From positions 1-22,593 of the forward strand of contig JAGTUW010000001.1 in NCBI GenBank assembly GCA_018224345.1: 22,593 nucleotides of DNA, in the 5' to 3' direction. This stretch comes from Bacteroidota bacterium. Lineage in GTDB: Bacteria; Bacteroidota; Ignavibacteria; SZUA-365. The notes below the pieces were generated by a model. The model made no database searches and had not been told where the DNA came from. It saw nothing but the letters and a program-made list of their open reading frames with translations. Made by a program: the position numbers and the translations under genes. This document shows, one piece after another, positions 1-7,191 of the stretch. Numbering within the stretch: position 1 is the stretch's first letter; each line of letters begins with the position of its first letter.

Positions 1-405
1 CTCCTATCCGCCTGTGGCCAGAAACAGGAAGCCGATGAGACCGCAGCCGAAGGTTATCAGAGTGAAATGACGGAAACACCCGAACGCGACATTTCCAACG
101 AAGCGCTTATTGAAATTGACGAACAGATTCAGCAATACGTCGAAGCAGTCGAAACGGCACACGCCGCGTATGAAGAGGACCCGGGCGAGCAAACACGTCA
201 GGAGCTGACCGATGCATACATCGCGTTTGGAGATTATATGCAGTATGATACCGCCGTGACCCCACGTCAGGGGCGCTACCATCGCGCGTTGATCGAATAC
301 CGCCATGCATTGGAACTTGATCCGGAGAATCAGAAAGTGATGGATGAAATCACCCAGATCGAGGATATCTATCAGAGCATGGGTCGTCCCATCCCCGGCG
401 CATAA
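1..405 (+). CDS. TPR-like lipoprotein, 3' part only (5' end outside window)
   Basis: The open frame runs in from the left edge and ends at the TAA at 403-405. The first visible residues are LLSACGQKQ, which fits the end of a lipoprotein signal peptide (lipobox L-S-A-C, lipidated Cys as fifth visible residue). Only about 15 codons of signal sequence are therefore likely missing, and the internal ATG at 67 is probably not the start. The mature part is acidic. Near its end it holds one TPR-like helical pair (RALIEYRHALELDPENQKV), preceded by another helix-rich stretch with YIAFGDYMQYD. It was probably exported and anchored to a membrane. No enzymatic motif is visible. It converges with the aldolase gene. 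The specific role is unknown; the lipoprotein call is fairly safe, the TPR call moderate. Confidence 0.7.
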   Translation, partial: LLSACGQKQEADETAAEGYQSEMTETPERDISNEALIEIDEQIQQYVEAVETAHAAYEEDPGEQTRQELTDAYIAFGDYMQYDTAVTPRQGRYHRALIEYRHALELDPENQKVMDEITQIEDIYQSMGRPIPGA

Positions 406-478
406 CATCCCCGGCCTGTAAAAGGATGACAGCATACTGTTGGTAGTTTCCCGCAGTCAACACTTCCGACACATGAGG

Positions 479-556
479 CAAGCGACGACACATGAATACG
501 AGTGTGCGACGGTCGAATACCGTCGGTATGAAATCGTGTTCCCGTGTCGTCGCTTG
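479..556. terminator. Nested hairpin between convergent genes, possible bidirectional terminator
   Basis: A perfect 13-bp inverted repeat (CAAGCGACGACAC at 479-491, GTGTCGTCGCTTG at 544-556) encloses a second perfect 7-bp hairpin (CGACGGT 507-513, ACCGTCG 519-525, loop CGAAT). It lies between the ends of two convergent genes (405 and 614). No U-run follows on either strand, so it is not a textbook intrinsic terminator. A 10-bp direct repeat CGACACATGA (467-476 and 486-495) overlaps its left arm. It could instead be a structured RNA or a protein site. Confidence 0.45.
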
Positions 557-613
557 TCGTTACAGCAGTCGTGATGCGCGTGTGTCGTGCGCTCTTTTCG
601 AAACTGCGCGCTG

Positions 614-1666
614 TTATGCTATCGTCACCTCGTCGGACAGATAGACATCCTGGATGAGGTTGAGCAGATCGGCGCCCTCGGCCATCGGACGCTGGAAAGC
701 CTTCCGGCCGGAAATGAGACCCTGGCCACCAGCACGTTTGTTGATGATAGCGGTGGCGGCGGCTTCTGCGAAGTCCCCGGACCCGGATGACGCACCGCCG
801 CTGTTGATAAGGCCCGCGCGTCCCATATAGCAATTCAGCACCTGGTAACGCGTAAGATCGATCGGATGATCCGTGGTCAGAGAGTCGTAGACGAGTCTGT
901 GGGTTTTGCCGAACTTGATCGCATTGTAACCACCGTTGTTGGTCGGCAGTTTCTGTTTGATGATGTCCGCTTCGATGGTGACACCGAGATGATTGGCCTG
1001 TCCGGTAAGATCTGCCGCCGTGTGATAATCCTTGTCCTGTTTGAACTCGCTGTTGCGAAGATAGCACCAGAGAATCGTCACCATTCCCAGTTCATGCGCA
1101 TATTCGAACGCCTCGGAGATCTCCACGATCTGCCGCGTGGATTCCTCCGACCCGAAATAAATCGTTGCACCGACGGCGGCGGCGCCCATATCGTAGGCCT
1201 GATCCACACTTCCGAACAACACCTGATCATATTTATTCGGGTAGGTGAGCAATTCATTGTGGTTGAGTTTGACAATAAAGGGAATGCGGTGTGCGTAGCG
1301 GCGGGACACCGAGCCCAGGACACCGAGCGTCGAAGCGACTGCGTTGCAGCCTCCTTCAATCGCAAGTTTTACGATATTCTCCGGATCGAAATACACAGGA
1401 TTCGGCGCGAATGAGGCGCCGGCGCTGTGCTCGATACCCTGATCAACGGGCAGGATGGACATATACCCTGTTCCCGCGAGTCGGCCTGTGTTGTAAATAC
1501 GCTGCATGTTCACGAGCACGCGCGGACTGCGATCACTGTCTTTCCACACGCGGTCCACGAAATCCGGCCCCGGAAGATGCAGCATATCCCTGGAAATACC
1601 TGTACACGTATGATTGAGCAGCGAATCTGCTTCGTCGCCCAACAAGTCTTGAATTTTGTCGATCAT
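614..1666 (-). CDS. fbaB: Class I fructose-bisphosphate aldolase (FbaB/DhnA type)
   Basis: This enzyme reversibly cleaves fructose 1,6-bisphosphate to glyceraldehyde 3-phosphate and dihydroxyacetone phosphate through a lysine Schiff base, in cytosolic glycolysis and gluconeogenesis. The 350-residue product matches the length and, from memory, most of the sequence of E. coli FbaB. Examples are NTGRLAGTGYMSILPVDQG (about residues 59-77), SVSRRYAHRIPFIVKLNHNE (119-138), GATIYFGSEES (166-176) and CYMGRAGLINSGGA. Lys237 in ADIIKQKL (233-240) aligns with the Schiff-base lysine. The ATG at 1664-1666 gives the conserved N-terminus MIDKIQDLLGDEADSLL; the upstream Shine-Dalgarno match is weak. It is transcribed alone, divergently from the TIGR01777 gene, with a repeat-rich region between them. 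No key residue appears missing. Confidence 0.95.
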   Translation of the reverse strand: MIDKIQDLLGDEADSLLNHTCTGISRDMLHLPGPDFVDRVWKDSDRSPRVLVNMQRIYNTGRLAGTGYMSILPVDQGIEHSAGASFAPNPVYFDPENIVKLAIEGGCNAVASTLGVLGSVSRRYAHRIPFIVKLNHNELLTYPNKYDQVLFGSVDQAYDMGAAAVGATIYFGSEESTRQIVEISEAFEYAHELGMVTILWCYLRNSEFKQDKDYHTAADLTGQANHLGVTIEADIIKQKLPTNNGGYNAIKFGKTHRLVYDSLTTDHPIDLTRYQVLNCYMGRAGLINSGGASSGSGDFAEAAATAIINKRAGGQGLISGRKAFQRPMAEGADLLNLIQDVYLSDEVTIA

Positions 1667-1710
1667 GGCGGTTGAATGCCTGTTGTGAATAAAGCGGATA
1701 CGCTAATGTA

Positions 1711-1803
1711 GCAATTGCCGAAGCATGGTGCAATGACAGAAGCGGGAATGTGATCGCAATCCGGTGCAATTTGCCGGCTTCACTCGTAGCACGGTGAAAT
1801 TTG
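1711..1803. promoter_or_regulatory. Repeated GGTGCAAT/GCAATTGC motifs in a divergent promoter region
   Basis: The 253-bp gap between fbaB (minus) and the TIGR01777 gene (plus) contains no gene. It holds GGTGCAAT at 1727-1734 and 1763-1770 and GGTGAAAT at 1793-1800. CGGTGCAATTTG (1762-1773) and CGGTGAAATTTG (1792-1803) differ by one base and start exactly 30 bp apart, about three helical turns. GCAATTGC (1711-1718) and GCAATTTGC (1766-1774) are palindromic. This could be an operator set for a regulator of one or both genes. I found no convincing -10/-35 pair. Confidence 0.3.
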
Positions 1804-1919
1804 AATGGCGGGGACTCCCGGGCACAGTCGTGCGAGCTCACCGGATGTACCGTGTCTGATATCGGATTTCTCCGTAAGTTTATATGAGACATTTGTTGGT
1901 ATCACAAACCTTTCTTGAC

Positions 1920-2837
1920 ATGTCCAAACATATCATAATGACCGGGGCGACCGGGCTGATCGGCACACGCATCTATCACGCACTCCGTAAACGTGGTGAC
2001 CGCGTGACCGTACTGACACGGAATCCTGACAAAACCAAAAAAACATTTTCCGATGCCGAGCGCGTTCTGCTCTGGGCACCCGGAGTCAAGGGTGAATGGT
2101 CAAGTGCCATGGAAGGTGCCGATGCCGTCATTCACCTTGCTGGCGAGCCTATCGCTGGGGGGCGCTGGACAGATGAATACAAAAAACGTATCTATGACAG
2201 CCGTGTGCAGGGGACTGGAGAGATTGTCGAGGCCATCGGCGCAGCGTCGGAGAAGCCGGCATTGCTGATCTCCGCATCCGGGGTCGGGTATTACGGTGAT
2301 ACCGGAGATACAGAGGTCGATGAAGACTCTCCACCGGGAGATGATTTTCTCGCACAAACCTGCGTCGACTGGGAGAACGAAGCACATCGGGCCACGGAAC
2401 ATGGTGTCCGCGTCATGATTTCACGTCAGGGAATCGTGCTGGCGGAAGAGGGTGGCGCACTGGAAAAACTTGTCACTCCATTCAAAATGTTTGCCGGTGG
2501 TCCCGTCGGGAACGGTGAGCAGTGGTTTCCTTGGGTGCATATCGATGATGTGGTCGGTATCTATCTGCATGCGCTCGACAACAGCGACGTCAGCGGAATA
2601 CTCAACGCGGTCAGTCCCGATCTGCTGCGTAATCGTGATTTTGCCATAGCACTGGGTGAGACCCTGCAGCGTCCCGCCCGCTTTTCCGTCCCCGGCTTTG
2701 TCATCAAGCTTGCCTTGGGTGAATTCGGTGAAACCCTGCTCGGCGGACAACGCGCACATCCGGTGCGTACGCTCGAGAGCGGCTATGCATTCAAATATCC
2801 TGCCCTGACGAAGGCGCTCGCGGATCTGTTGCAATAG
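1920..2837 (+). CDS. TIGR01777 family NAD(P)-binding epimerase (YfcH-like)
   Basis: The product is an SDR-type protein of 305 residues. The nucleotide-binding motif GATGLIG is at residues 9-15 (GxxGxxG), HLAGEPI follows near 75, and ISASGVGYYGD matches the family segment holding the active-site Ser and Tyr region. The C-terminal GEFGETLLGGQRAHPVRTLESGYAFKYPAL region is the DUF1731-type tail typical of TIGR01777/YfcH proteins. The substrate is unknown for the family; a role as a nucleotide-sugar or isoprenoid-related oxidoreductase would be guesswork. I chose the ATG at 1920 because it puts the Rossmann strand directly at the N-terminus (MSKHIIMTGATG). An in-frame ATG at 1884 would add 12 residues not expected in the family. 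No clear Shine-Dalgarno precedes either. Confidence 0.88.
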   Translation: MSKHIIMTGATGLIGTRIYHALRKRGDRVTVLTRNPDKTKKTFSDAERVLLWAPGVKGEWSSAMEGADAVIHLAGEPIAGGRWTDEYKKRIYDSRVQGTGEIVEAIGAASEKPALLISASGVGYYGDTGDTEVDEDSPPGDDFLAQTCVDWENEAHRATEHGVRVMISRQGIVLAEEGGALEKLVTPFKMFAGGPVGNGEQWFPWVHIDDVVGIYLHALDNSDVSGILNAVSPDLLRNRDFAIALGETLQRPARFSVPGFVIKLALGEFGETLLGGQRAHPVRTLESGYAFKYPALTKALADLLQ

Positions 2838-3140
2838 GGAGAGACCACTGCGAAGCATACGCCTTCGGGAAAACGTGATCGGGTCCACCGCAGAATTGTT
2901 TGAGAACATTCCCCGAGATCCTTGTGCGTTGAGATCGTTATGCGCTGAGATTGCTGTGGCTTCCGGAAGCCTGCCCCCACGGCGGCGTGACATATTGTTC
3001 CAGCACAGTGTTCCGCTCCGAATCCACCTTGCCATCGAGCCATGCAATAGGTATTTTACCCAATAGGAGGCGATTGACGGAATCCCCGGCGATACAGTGA
3101 GAAAAAATTAAATCCAGAACCTATGAATTTGGAGTGTCCC
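2838..3140. other. Gene-free stretch before the methionine gamma-lyase gene
   Basis: No convincing gene is present here. Just after the upstream gene there is a weak 5-bp hairpin (CGAAG 2851-2855, CTTCG 2863-2867). An imperfect 16-bp tandem repeat, TGCGTTGAGATCGTTA at 2925-2940 and TGCGCTGAGATTGCTG at 2941-2956, has 12 of 16 bases identical. The stretch also contains the candidate promoter described separately. CAATAGG occurs twice (3045-3051 and 3061-3067), bracketing the -10-like element. Confidence 0.5.
3029..3057 (+). promoter_or_regulatory. Candidate housekeeping promoter for the methionine gamma-lyase gene
   Basis: TTGCCA (3029-3034) and TATTTT (3052-3057) are separated by 17 bp, matching 5/6 and 4/6 of the general bacterial consensus. 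The site is about 85 bp before the chosen start at 3141. The flanking direct repeat CAATAGG (3045-3051, 3061-3067) could be a regulator site. Bacteroidota-type primary sigma factors often prefer other boxes, so this is only a candidate. Confidence 0.28.
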
Positions 3141-4442
3141 ATGGCGAACGATGAGAAGAACAAGAAGTATTCGAAAGAAACACAGATGATCTATGGATTG
3201 GCGCATTCCACAAAATGGGATTACGACCATCACGTTGTACCGCCGATCACTGCATCGGCGACCTATCGGCTTGATTCCGCCGAGCGCGGGGCGCAAGGGT
3301 TCATCGAATTCGCGAACACCTCGAATGAGACCAAACGCAAACAACCTATTCTGATTTATGATCGTCTCGGTGAACCGAACAAGGATATTCTCGAGGAAAA
3401 CCTGGCTTTCGCCGAATCCGGGGAATGCGCGGTGACCTACAGCTGCGGCATGGCGGCTATCTCGGCTGTCTTCGGCATTCTGACGAAATCCGGCGATGAT
3501 ATCATCGCACATCGGACGATGTATGGCTGCACGTATTCCCTGTTGACAAACTGGTATCCCCGTTACAATATCAGCGTGCAACTGCTGAACCTTCATGATC
3601 TCGATATGCTTGTGAATGCCATCACCGAAAAGACACGTGTCATCTATTTCGAAACTCCTGTCAATCCCACACTCACGCTGCTTGATATCGAAGGGATAGC
3701 CGAAATCGTCAGAAAAATCAACGGGATGCGTCCTGAAGACGAACAGATCAGCATCGTCGTCGACAACACATTCGCGACACCCTACTGTCAGCGGCCACTG
3801 GAACTGGGTGCGGACATCGTCGTGCATTCTCTGACCAAGGGCATCGGGGGTTTCGGTACCGATATGGGTGGTGTGGTGATCGGACCGGAGAGATATCGCG
3901 ACTTGCTCCTGCTCTATCGCAAGGATTTCGGCGGCGTCCTTTCACCGAAAGCCGCCTGGCCGGTGCTTGTGTACGGTCTTCCTACACTGTCACTGCGGGT
4001 GCAGCGGCAGATCGAGACATCGATGCGCATTGCCGAGCATCTCGAGCGACATCCGAAAGTGCGCAGCGTCAGTTATCCCGGCCTGCCCAGCTTCCCGCAG
4101 TATGAGCTGGCCAAGAAACAGATGCGTAATTATGACGGGGAATTCGCTCCCGGGACGCTTATGTATTTCACACTGAAAAGCGATTCTCCCCAGGAGAGTC
4201 GGGACAAGGGTGAGGCGCTGATCAATTATTGCGCCGACAATGCATACACGATTACACTGGCGGTCAGCCTTGGACATACACGCACGCTGATCGAACATCC
4301 CGGTTCGATGACGCATTCATCCATTCCGGCTGATGAACAGGTCAAACGTGGAATGGATCCGGGCGGTGTCCGTCTGTCCATAGGAATCGAGCATCCTGAT
4401 GACATCATCCGCGACCTTGACGAGGCACTCTCGCAAATCTGA
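3141..4442 (+). CDS. PLP-dependent Cys/Met metabolism enzyme, methionine gamma-lyase-like
   Basis: This is a 433-residue fold-type I PLP enzyme of the Cys/Met metabolism family. The PLP lysine is K233 in VVHSLTKGIGG (227-237), with the cofactor Asp in VVDNTFATPY (206-215). Tyr128 and Cys130 in the MYGCTY motif match the Tyr114/Cys116 pair of Pseudomonas methionine gamma-lyase. That Cys favours the lyase, which turns methionine into methanethiol, 2-oxobutyrate and ammonia, over cystathionine synthase or lyase. The C-terminus VRLSIGIEHPDDIIRDLDEAL is typical of the family. The ATG at 3141 is preceded by GGAG (3131-3134, 6-nt spacer); the in-frame ATG at 3123 has no Shine-Dalgarno and would contain that site inside its own codons. 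The next gene starts 10 nt after the stop, so the two are probably cotranscribed. O-acetylhomoserine sulfhydrylase activity cannot be excluded. Confidence 0.85.
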   Translation: MANDEKNKKYSKETQMIYGLAHSTKWDYDHHVVPPITASATYRLDSAERGAQGFIEFANTSNETKRKQPILIYDRLGEPNKDILEENLAFAESGECAVTYSCGMAAISAVFGILTKSGDDIIAHRTMYGCTYSLLTNWYPRYNISVQLLNLHDLDMLVNAITEKTRVIYFETPVNPTLTLLDIEGIAEIVRKINGMRPEDEQISIVVDNTFATPYCQRPLELGADIVVHSLTKGIGGFGTDMGGVVIGPERYRDLLLLYRKDFGGVLSPKAAWPVLVYGLPTLSLRVQRQIETSMRIAEHLERHPKVRSVSYPGLPSFPQYELAKKQMRNYDGEFAPGTLMYFTLKSDSPQESRDKGEALINYCADNAYTITLAVSLGHTRTLIEHPGSMTHSSIPADEQVKRGMDPGGVRLSIGIEHPDDIIRDLDEALSQI

Positions 4443-4452
4443 GGACGATACA

Positions 4453-5214
4453 ATGGCAACTCCAGTCCTTCCTCTCATTCGCAGCACACTCTTTGCCCAG
4501 TATCCGCATGTCAGGCTGGCGCAGAGCACGCGACAGGGCGAACATTCCGATGCACCGTTCGGCTTCAATCTCGGATATGGCCTCGGCGATGATGACTTGC
4601 GCGTTACCGGGAATATCGCCCGCTTCGCCGCAACAGTGCAGCTTGAAGCGGAAGATCTCGCCTTTATGAAGCAGGTGCACGGCGATACCATTCGCGAAAT
4701 ATCCGAAGCAGGCATAGCGGATGACACCGATGCACTGATTACGCGACAACCTGGGGTCGGCCTTACTGTCCGGACAGCGGATTGCGTCCCTGTCATGCTC
4801 TATTCTCCGACAGCCGGCGTCATCGCAGCTGTGCACGCCGGATGGCGCGGAAGCGCTGAACGCATCACACGCAAGGCAGCAGAACGTCTGCTGACTGAAT
4901 ACGACGCTGATCCGGAAACACTCATTGCCTTCATCGGTGCTGCCGCCGCTGTCTGCTGCTATGAGGTGGGCGACGAAGTTGCCGTACTGTTCCCGGAACG
5001 CTGGATACAGAAAAACAACGAAGGAAAAACTTTTCTGGACCTGCAAGGGGTTAATCGCGCGCAGCTTCTTGAAGCTGGGTTGACTGCGGAACATATTGAT
5101 GTGTCCAATAACTGCACAATACACGATCACCATATCTTTCATAGCTATCGACGTGACGGCGACACTTCCGGACGGATGCTGACGACCCTCGTATTGCGTG
5201 AGGAAGGTGTGTAG
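4453..5214 (+). CDS. pgeF: PgeF/YfiH-family multicopper-oxidase-like (laccase domain) protein
   Basis: The family (DUF152, Cu-oxidase_4) was long called polyphenol oxidase. In E. coli, YfiH/PgeF acts as a peptidoglycan editing factor that hydrolyses wrongly incorporated Ser-containing muropeptide precursors; other members act on purine nucleosides. The 253-residue length is typical. The metal/catalytic set is present: H76 in MKQVHGD, C111 in TADCVPV, H128 in VHAGWRGS. The C-terminal FHSYRRDGDTSGRM motif is also present. CCYEVGDEV near residue 165 is standard, though the preceding IGAAAAV replaces the usual IGP-type stretch. The ATG at 4453 has GAGGA overlapping the previous stop codon (4441-4445, 7-nt spacer), so translation is likely coupled to the upstream lyase gene. 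An in-frame ATG-like start further upstream lies inside that gene and is not needed. Confidence 0.85.
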   Translation: MATPVLPLIRSTLFAQYPHVRLAQSTRQGEHSDAPFGFNLGYGLGDDDLRVTGNIARFAATVQLEAEDLAFMKQVHGDTIREISEAGIADDTDALITRQPGVGLTVRTADCVPVMLYSPTAGVIAAVHAGWRGSAERITRKAAERLLTEYDADPETLIAFIGAAAAVCCYEVGDEVAVLFPERWIQKNNEGKTFLDLQGVNRAQLLEAGLTAEHIDVSNNCTIHDHHIFHSYRRDGDTSGRMLTTLVLREEGV

Positions 5215-5224
5215 ATCCCACCGC

Positions 5225-5298
5225 AGAGAAGCAACACGCCGGCATAAAACAGCGTAGAGAGTTCGATGCTCTTCTCCAGCCTTCTCTGAAGGAGCAGT
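5225..5298 (+). promoter_or_regulatory. Leader with Shine-Dalgarno in a hairpin and a competing pairing
   Basis: The lipM start at 5299 has AAGGAG at 5289-5294. Its left part lies in a perfect 5-bp hairpin (CCTTC 5280-5284, loop TCT, GAAGG 5288-5292) that would hide the ribosome site. A distal element AGAGAAG (5225-5231) is fully complementary to CTTCTCT (5281-5287), so it could open that hairpin. This two-state arrangement is inference; both stems are short. Confidence 0.3.
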
Positions 5299-6075
5299 AT
5301 GAAACAACATTTCGAATTCATTGATACCGGTGAGCGTGACGGTCAGTTCAACATGGACTTCGATCTGCAACGCGCCGTGGAAGTGGACGCCGGCCGGGCG
5401 GCTCCCATGCTCCGTGTTTACAACTGGACGCCCTGGTGTATTTCGCTCGGTCGATTTCAGAACATCGAAGAGATAGATAGCACACGCGCGGATGCAGCGG
5501 GATACGATATTGTGCGTCGTCCGACCGGTGGGCGGGCAATCCTGCATGCCGACGAGTTGACGTATTGTGTGGTGATGCCTTCGGAGGGCCGTGGCATCAT
5601 GGAAGTATACCGATACATCAGCGAAGCGTTGACCGCGGGGTTGCGCCTGCTCGTCCCGGAAATCGAGATCGCCAGAACACAACCGAATTTTCAGAAACTC
5701 TACAAGGAAGCCGGCAGCATCCCGTGCTTCTCCAGCTCCGCACGCTATGAGATTGAATTCGGCAGAAAAAAGCTTGTCGGCAGCGCACAGCGTCGTATCG
5801 GCAGTGCAGTCTTGCAGCATGGCTCCATCCTCATCGGTGAGGCACATCTGGGACTCGCAGACCTTCTCGACGTCGACGACGACGTACGTGAACAACTGCG
5901 TCACGACATGCGCACACACACAACGACACTGAATGAAATTCTCGGCCGTCCGGTCCACCGCGATGAAGTATGTGACGCGATCAGGCAAGGATTTCAAAGT
6001 GCGTGGGGAATAAACATTTCAATTTCGCCGGATAATGTGTACATTTCCGGGACGGAGAGCGAACAGAACGCATGA
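5299..6075 (+). CDS. lipM: Lipoate-protein ligase A family, probable LipM-type octanoyltransferase
   Basis: The product is 258 residues of the BPL/LplA/LipB superfamily. RRPTGGRAILHADELTYCV (73-91) is the lipoyl-binding signature. GRKKLVGSAQRR (155-166), with K158 as the conserved lysine, and VLQHGSIL (171-178) follow. Cys143 in IPCFSSSARYE fits the catalytic Cys of LipM/LipL amidotransferases (ACFDAPS in B. subtilis LipM, from memory), whereas ATP-using LplA ligases lack it. The likely reaction is octanoyl transfer from acyl carrier protein to lipoyl domains (GcvH, E2), the first step of lipoate synthesis. ATG 5299 follows AAGGAG closely. The stop overlaps the panB start (ATGA, 6072-6075), so the two are translationally coupled in what looks like a cofactor operon. 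A true lipoate ligase is the alternative. Confidence 0.8.
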   Translation: MKQHFEFIDTGERDGQFNMDFDLQRAVEVDAGRAAPMLRVYNWTPWCISLGRFQNIEEIDSTRADAAGYDIVRRPTGGRAILHADELTYCVVMPSEGRGIMEVYRYISEALTAGLRLLVPEIEIARTQPNFQKLYKEAGSIPCFSSSARYEIEFGRKKLVGSAQRRIGSAVLQHGSILIGEAHLGLADLLDVDDDVREQLRHDMRTHTTTLNEILGRPVHRDEVCDAIRQGFQSAWGINISISPDNVYISGTESEQNA

Positions 6076-6893
6076 GTACCGAGCAGCCACAAAACACAAA
6101 ACGCGTCACGACGCGAAGATTGCAGGAAATGCATGACACCGGTGAGTTGATTGCCTGCCTGACCGCCTATGATTTTCTGATGGCCCGGCTGCTCGACGAT
6201 GCCGGGATCGATCTGATTCTCGTCGGCGATTCCGTCAGCAATGTCTTCCAGGGCAATCCCACTACGCTCCCCGTCACCCTCGATGAAATGATTTATCACA
6301 CGAAGGCCGTCAGTCGCATCGTACGCCGCTCCATGGTGATTACCGATCTACCGTTCATGTCCTATCAGGTAACGACAGAGGAAGCCTTCCGCAGTGCAGG
6401 ACGCGTGATGAAGGAAACGCTCGCCCACGGTGTCAAAGTCGAAGGCGGCAAACGCATTGCGGGTGTCGTGGAAAAAATATCCGGAGAGGGGATTCCGACG
6501 ATGGGACATATCGGCCTCATGCCGCAGTCCATTCTCAAGTTCGGGGGATACAGGCCACGCGGTACGTCGGAGGACGAAGCGGAAGCCATCATTGAGGATG
6601 CCATCGCTCTCGAACAGGCGGGAGCATTCGCAATCGTATTGGAAAAAATCCCCTCCACTCTCGGCAAAAAAATTACCGAAACTGTTTCCATACCCACCAT
6701 CGGTATCGGTGCCGGACAGTATTGCAGCGGACAAATTCTTGTCACACATGACATGCTCGGGCTTTTTGAGGATTTCCGCCCGCGCTTCGTGCGTCGCTAT
6801 GCGGCTCTGGCCGACGAAATGGACAATGCCTTTCGTCAGTATATCAACGATGTGAAATCGGGTACCTTCCCTAACGAATCGGAGAGCTACTAA
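6072..6893 (+). CDS. panB: 3-methyl-2-oxobutanoate hydroxymethyltransferase (pantothenate synthesis)
   Basis: PanB transfers a hydroxymethyl group from 5,10-methylene-tetrahydrofolate to 2-oxoisovalerate, giving ketopantoate, the first committed step to pantothenate and CoA. The 273-residue protein carries the family motifs. The metal ligands and active residues are in place: D53 (LVGDSVSN), D92 (ITDLPFMSY), K122 and E124 (VKVEGG), E191 (VLEKIP). These correspond to D45, D84, K112, E114 and E181 of the E. coli enzyme. GHIGLMPQS and IGIGAGQYCSGQILV are also clear. Translation starts inside the stop of the preceding octanoyltransferase gene (ATGA). The cupin gene begins on the base after its TAA. 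The panC and panD partners are not in this window. Confidence 0.96.
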   Translation: MSTEQPQNTKRVTTRRLQEMHDTGELIACLTAYDFLMARLLDDAGIDLILVGDSVSNVFQGNPTTLPVTLDEMIYHTKAVSRIVRRSMVITDLPFMSYQVTTEEAFRSAGRVMKETLAHGVKVEGGKRIAGVVEKISGEGIPTMGHIGLMPQSILKFGGYRPRGTSEDEAEAIIEDAIALEQAGAFAIVLEKIPSTLGKKITETVSIPTIGIGAGQYCSGQILVTHDMLGLFEDFRPRFVRRYAALADEMDNAFRQYINDVKSGTFPNESESY

Positions 6894-7178
6894 ATGGACA
6901 ACGAGCAAATCAGTGCCCTGAAGCAAGGACTCCGCGATGAGGGGTATAACATTTATGTGTACAGTTACCCCGGTGGTATGTGTTTTCCACCGCATATGCA
7001 CGATCATGATACAATACATATCGTCCTGAGCGGATCGATGAAAATCACTATCGACGATATCGACCACATTCTGACGCAAGGAGAACGATTCACGGTTCCT
7101 TCGCACAAACTCCATACCGCCGAAGTACTCGGCGAAAGTCCCGTGGTTGTACTTGATGCCACACCGCAGCATCCATAG
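6894..7178 (+). CDS. Small cupin-domain protein
   Basis: This is a 94-residue single-domain cupin. The first cupin motif is PPHMHDHDTIHIVLSG (residues 32-47), with H34, H36 and H38 as likely metal ligands. The second is GERFTVPSHKLHTAEV (63-78), with H74. The usual Glu of motif 1 is not obvious: Asp39 or Thr40 sits there, so the metal site may be atypical. Small cupins of this kind serve as sugar- or small-molecule-binding enzymes or sensors, and the substrate cannot be read from the sequence. The ATG directly follows the panB TAA with no spacer, so ribosomes reading panB probably reinitiate here. It shares the lipM-panB transcript. Confidence 0.85.
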   Translation: MDNEQISALKQGLRDEGYNIYVYSYPGGMCFPPHMHDHDTIHIVLSGSMKITIDDIDHILTQGERFTVPSHKLHTAEVLGESPVVVLDATPQHP

Positions 7179-7191
7179 TCCCAGCACAACC

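Noticed and set aside
3066..3098. Ribosome-site-like AGGAGG followed by a tiny TTG-started frame before the methionine lyase gene
   Set aside because: The eight-codon peptide has no repeated regulatory codons and no paired attenuator hairpins, so a leader peptide is not supported.
4405..5997. 530-codon open frame on the minus strand
   Set aside because: It lies antisense to two clearly recognisable genes (pgeF and lipM), has no family-like motif, and is explained by the codon bias of the plus-strand genes.
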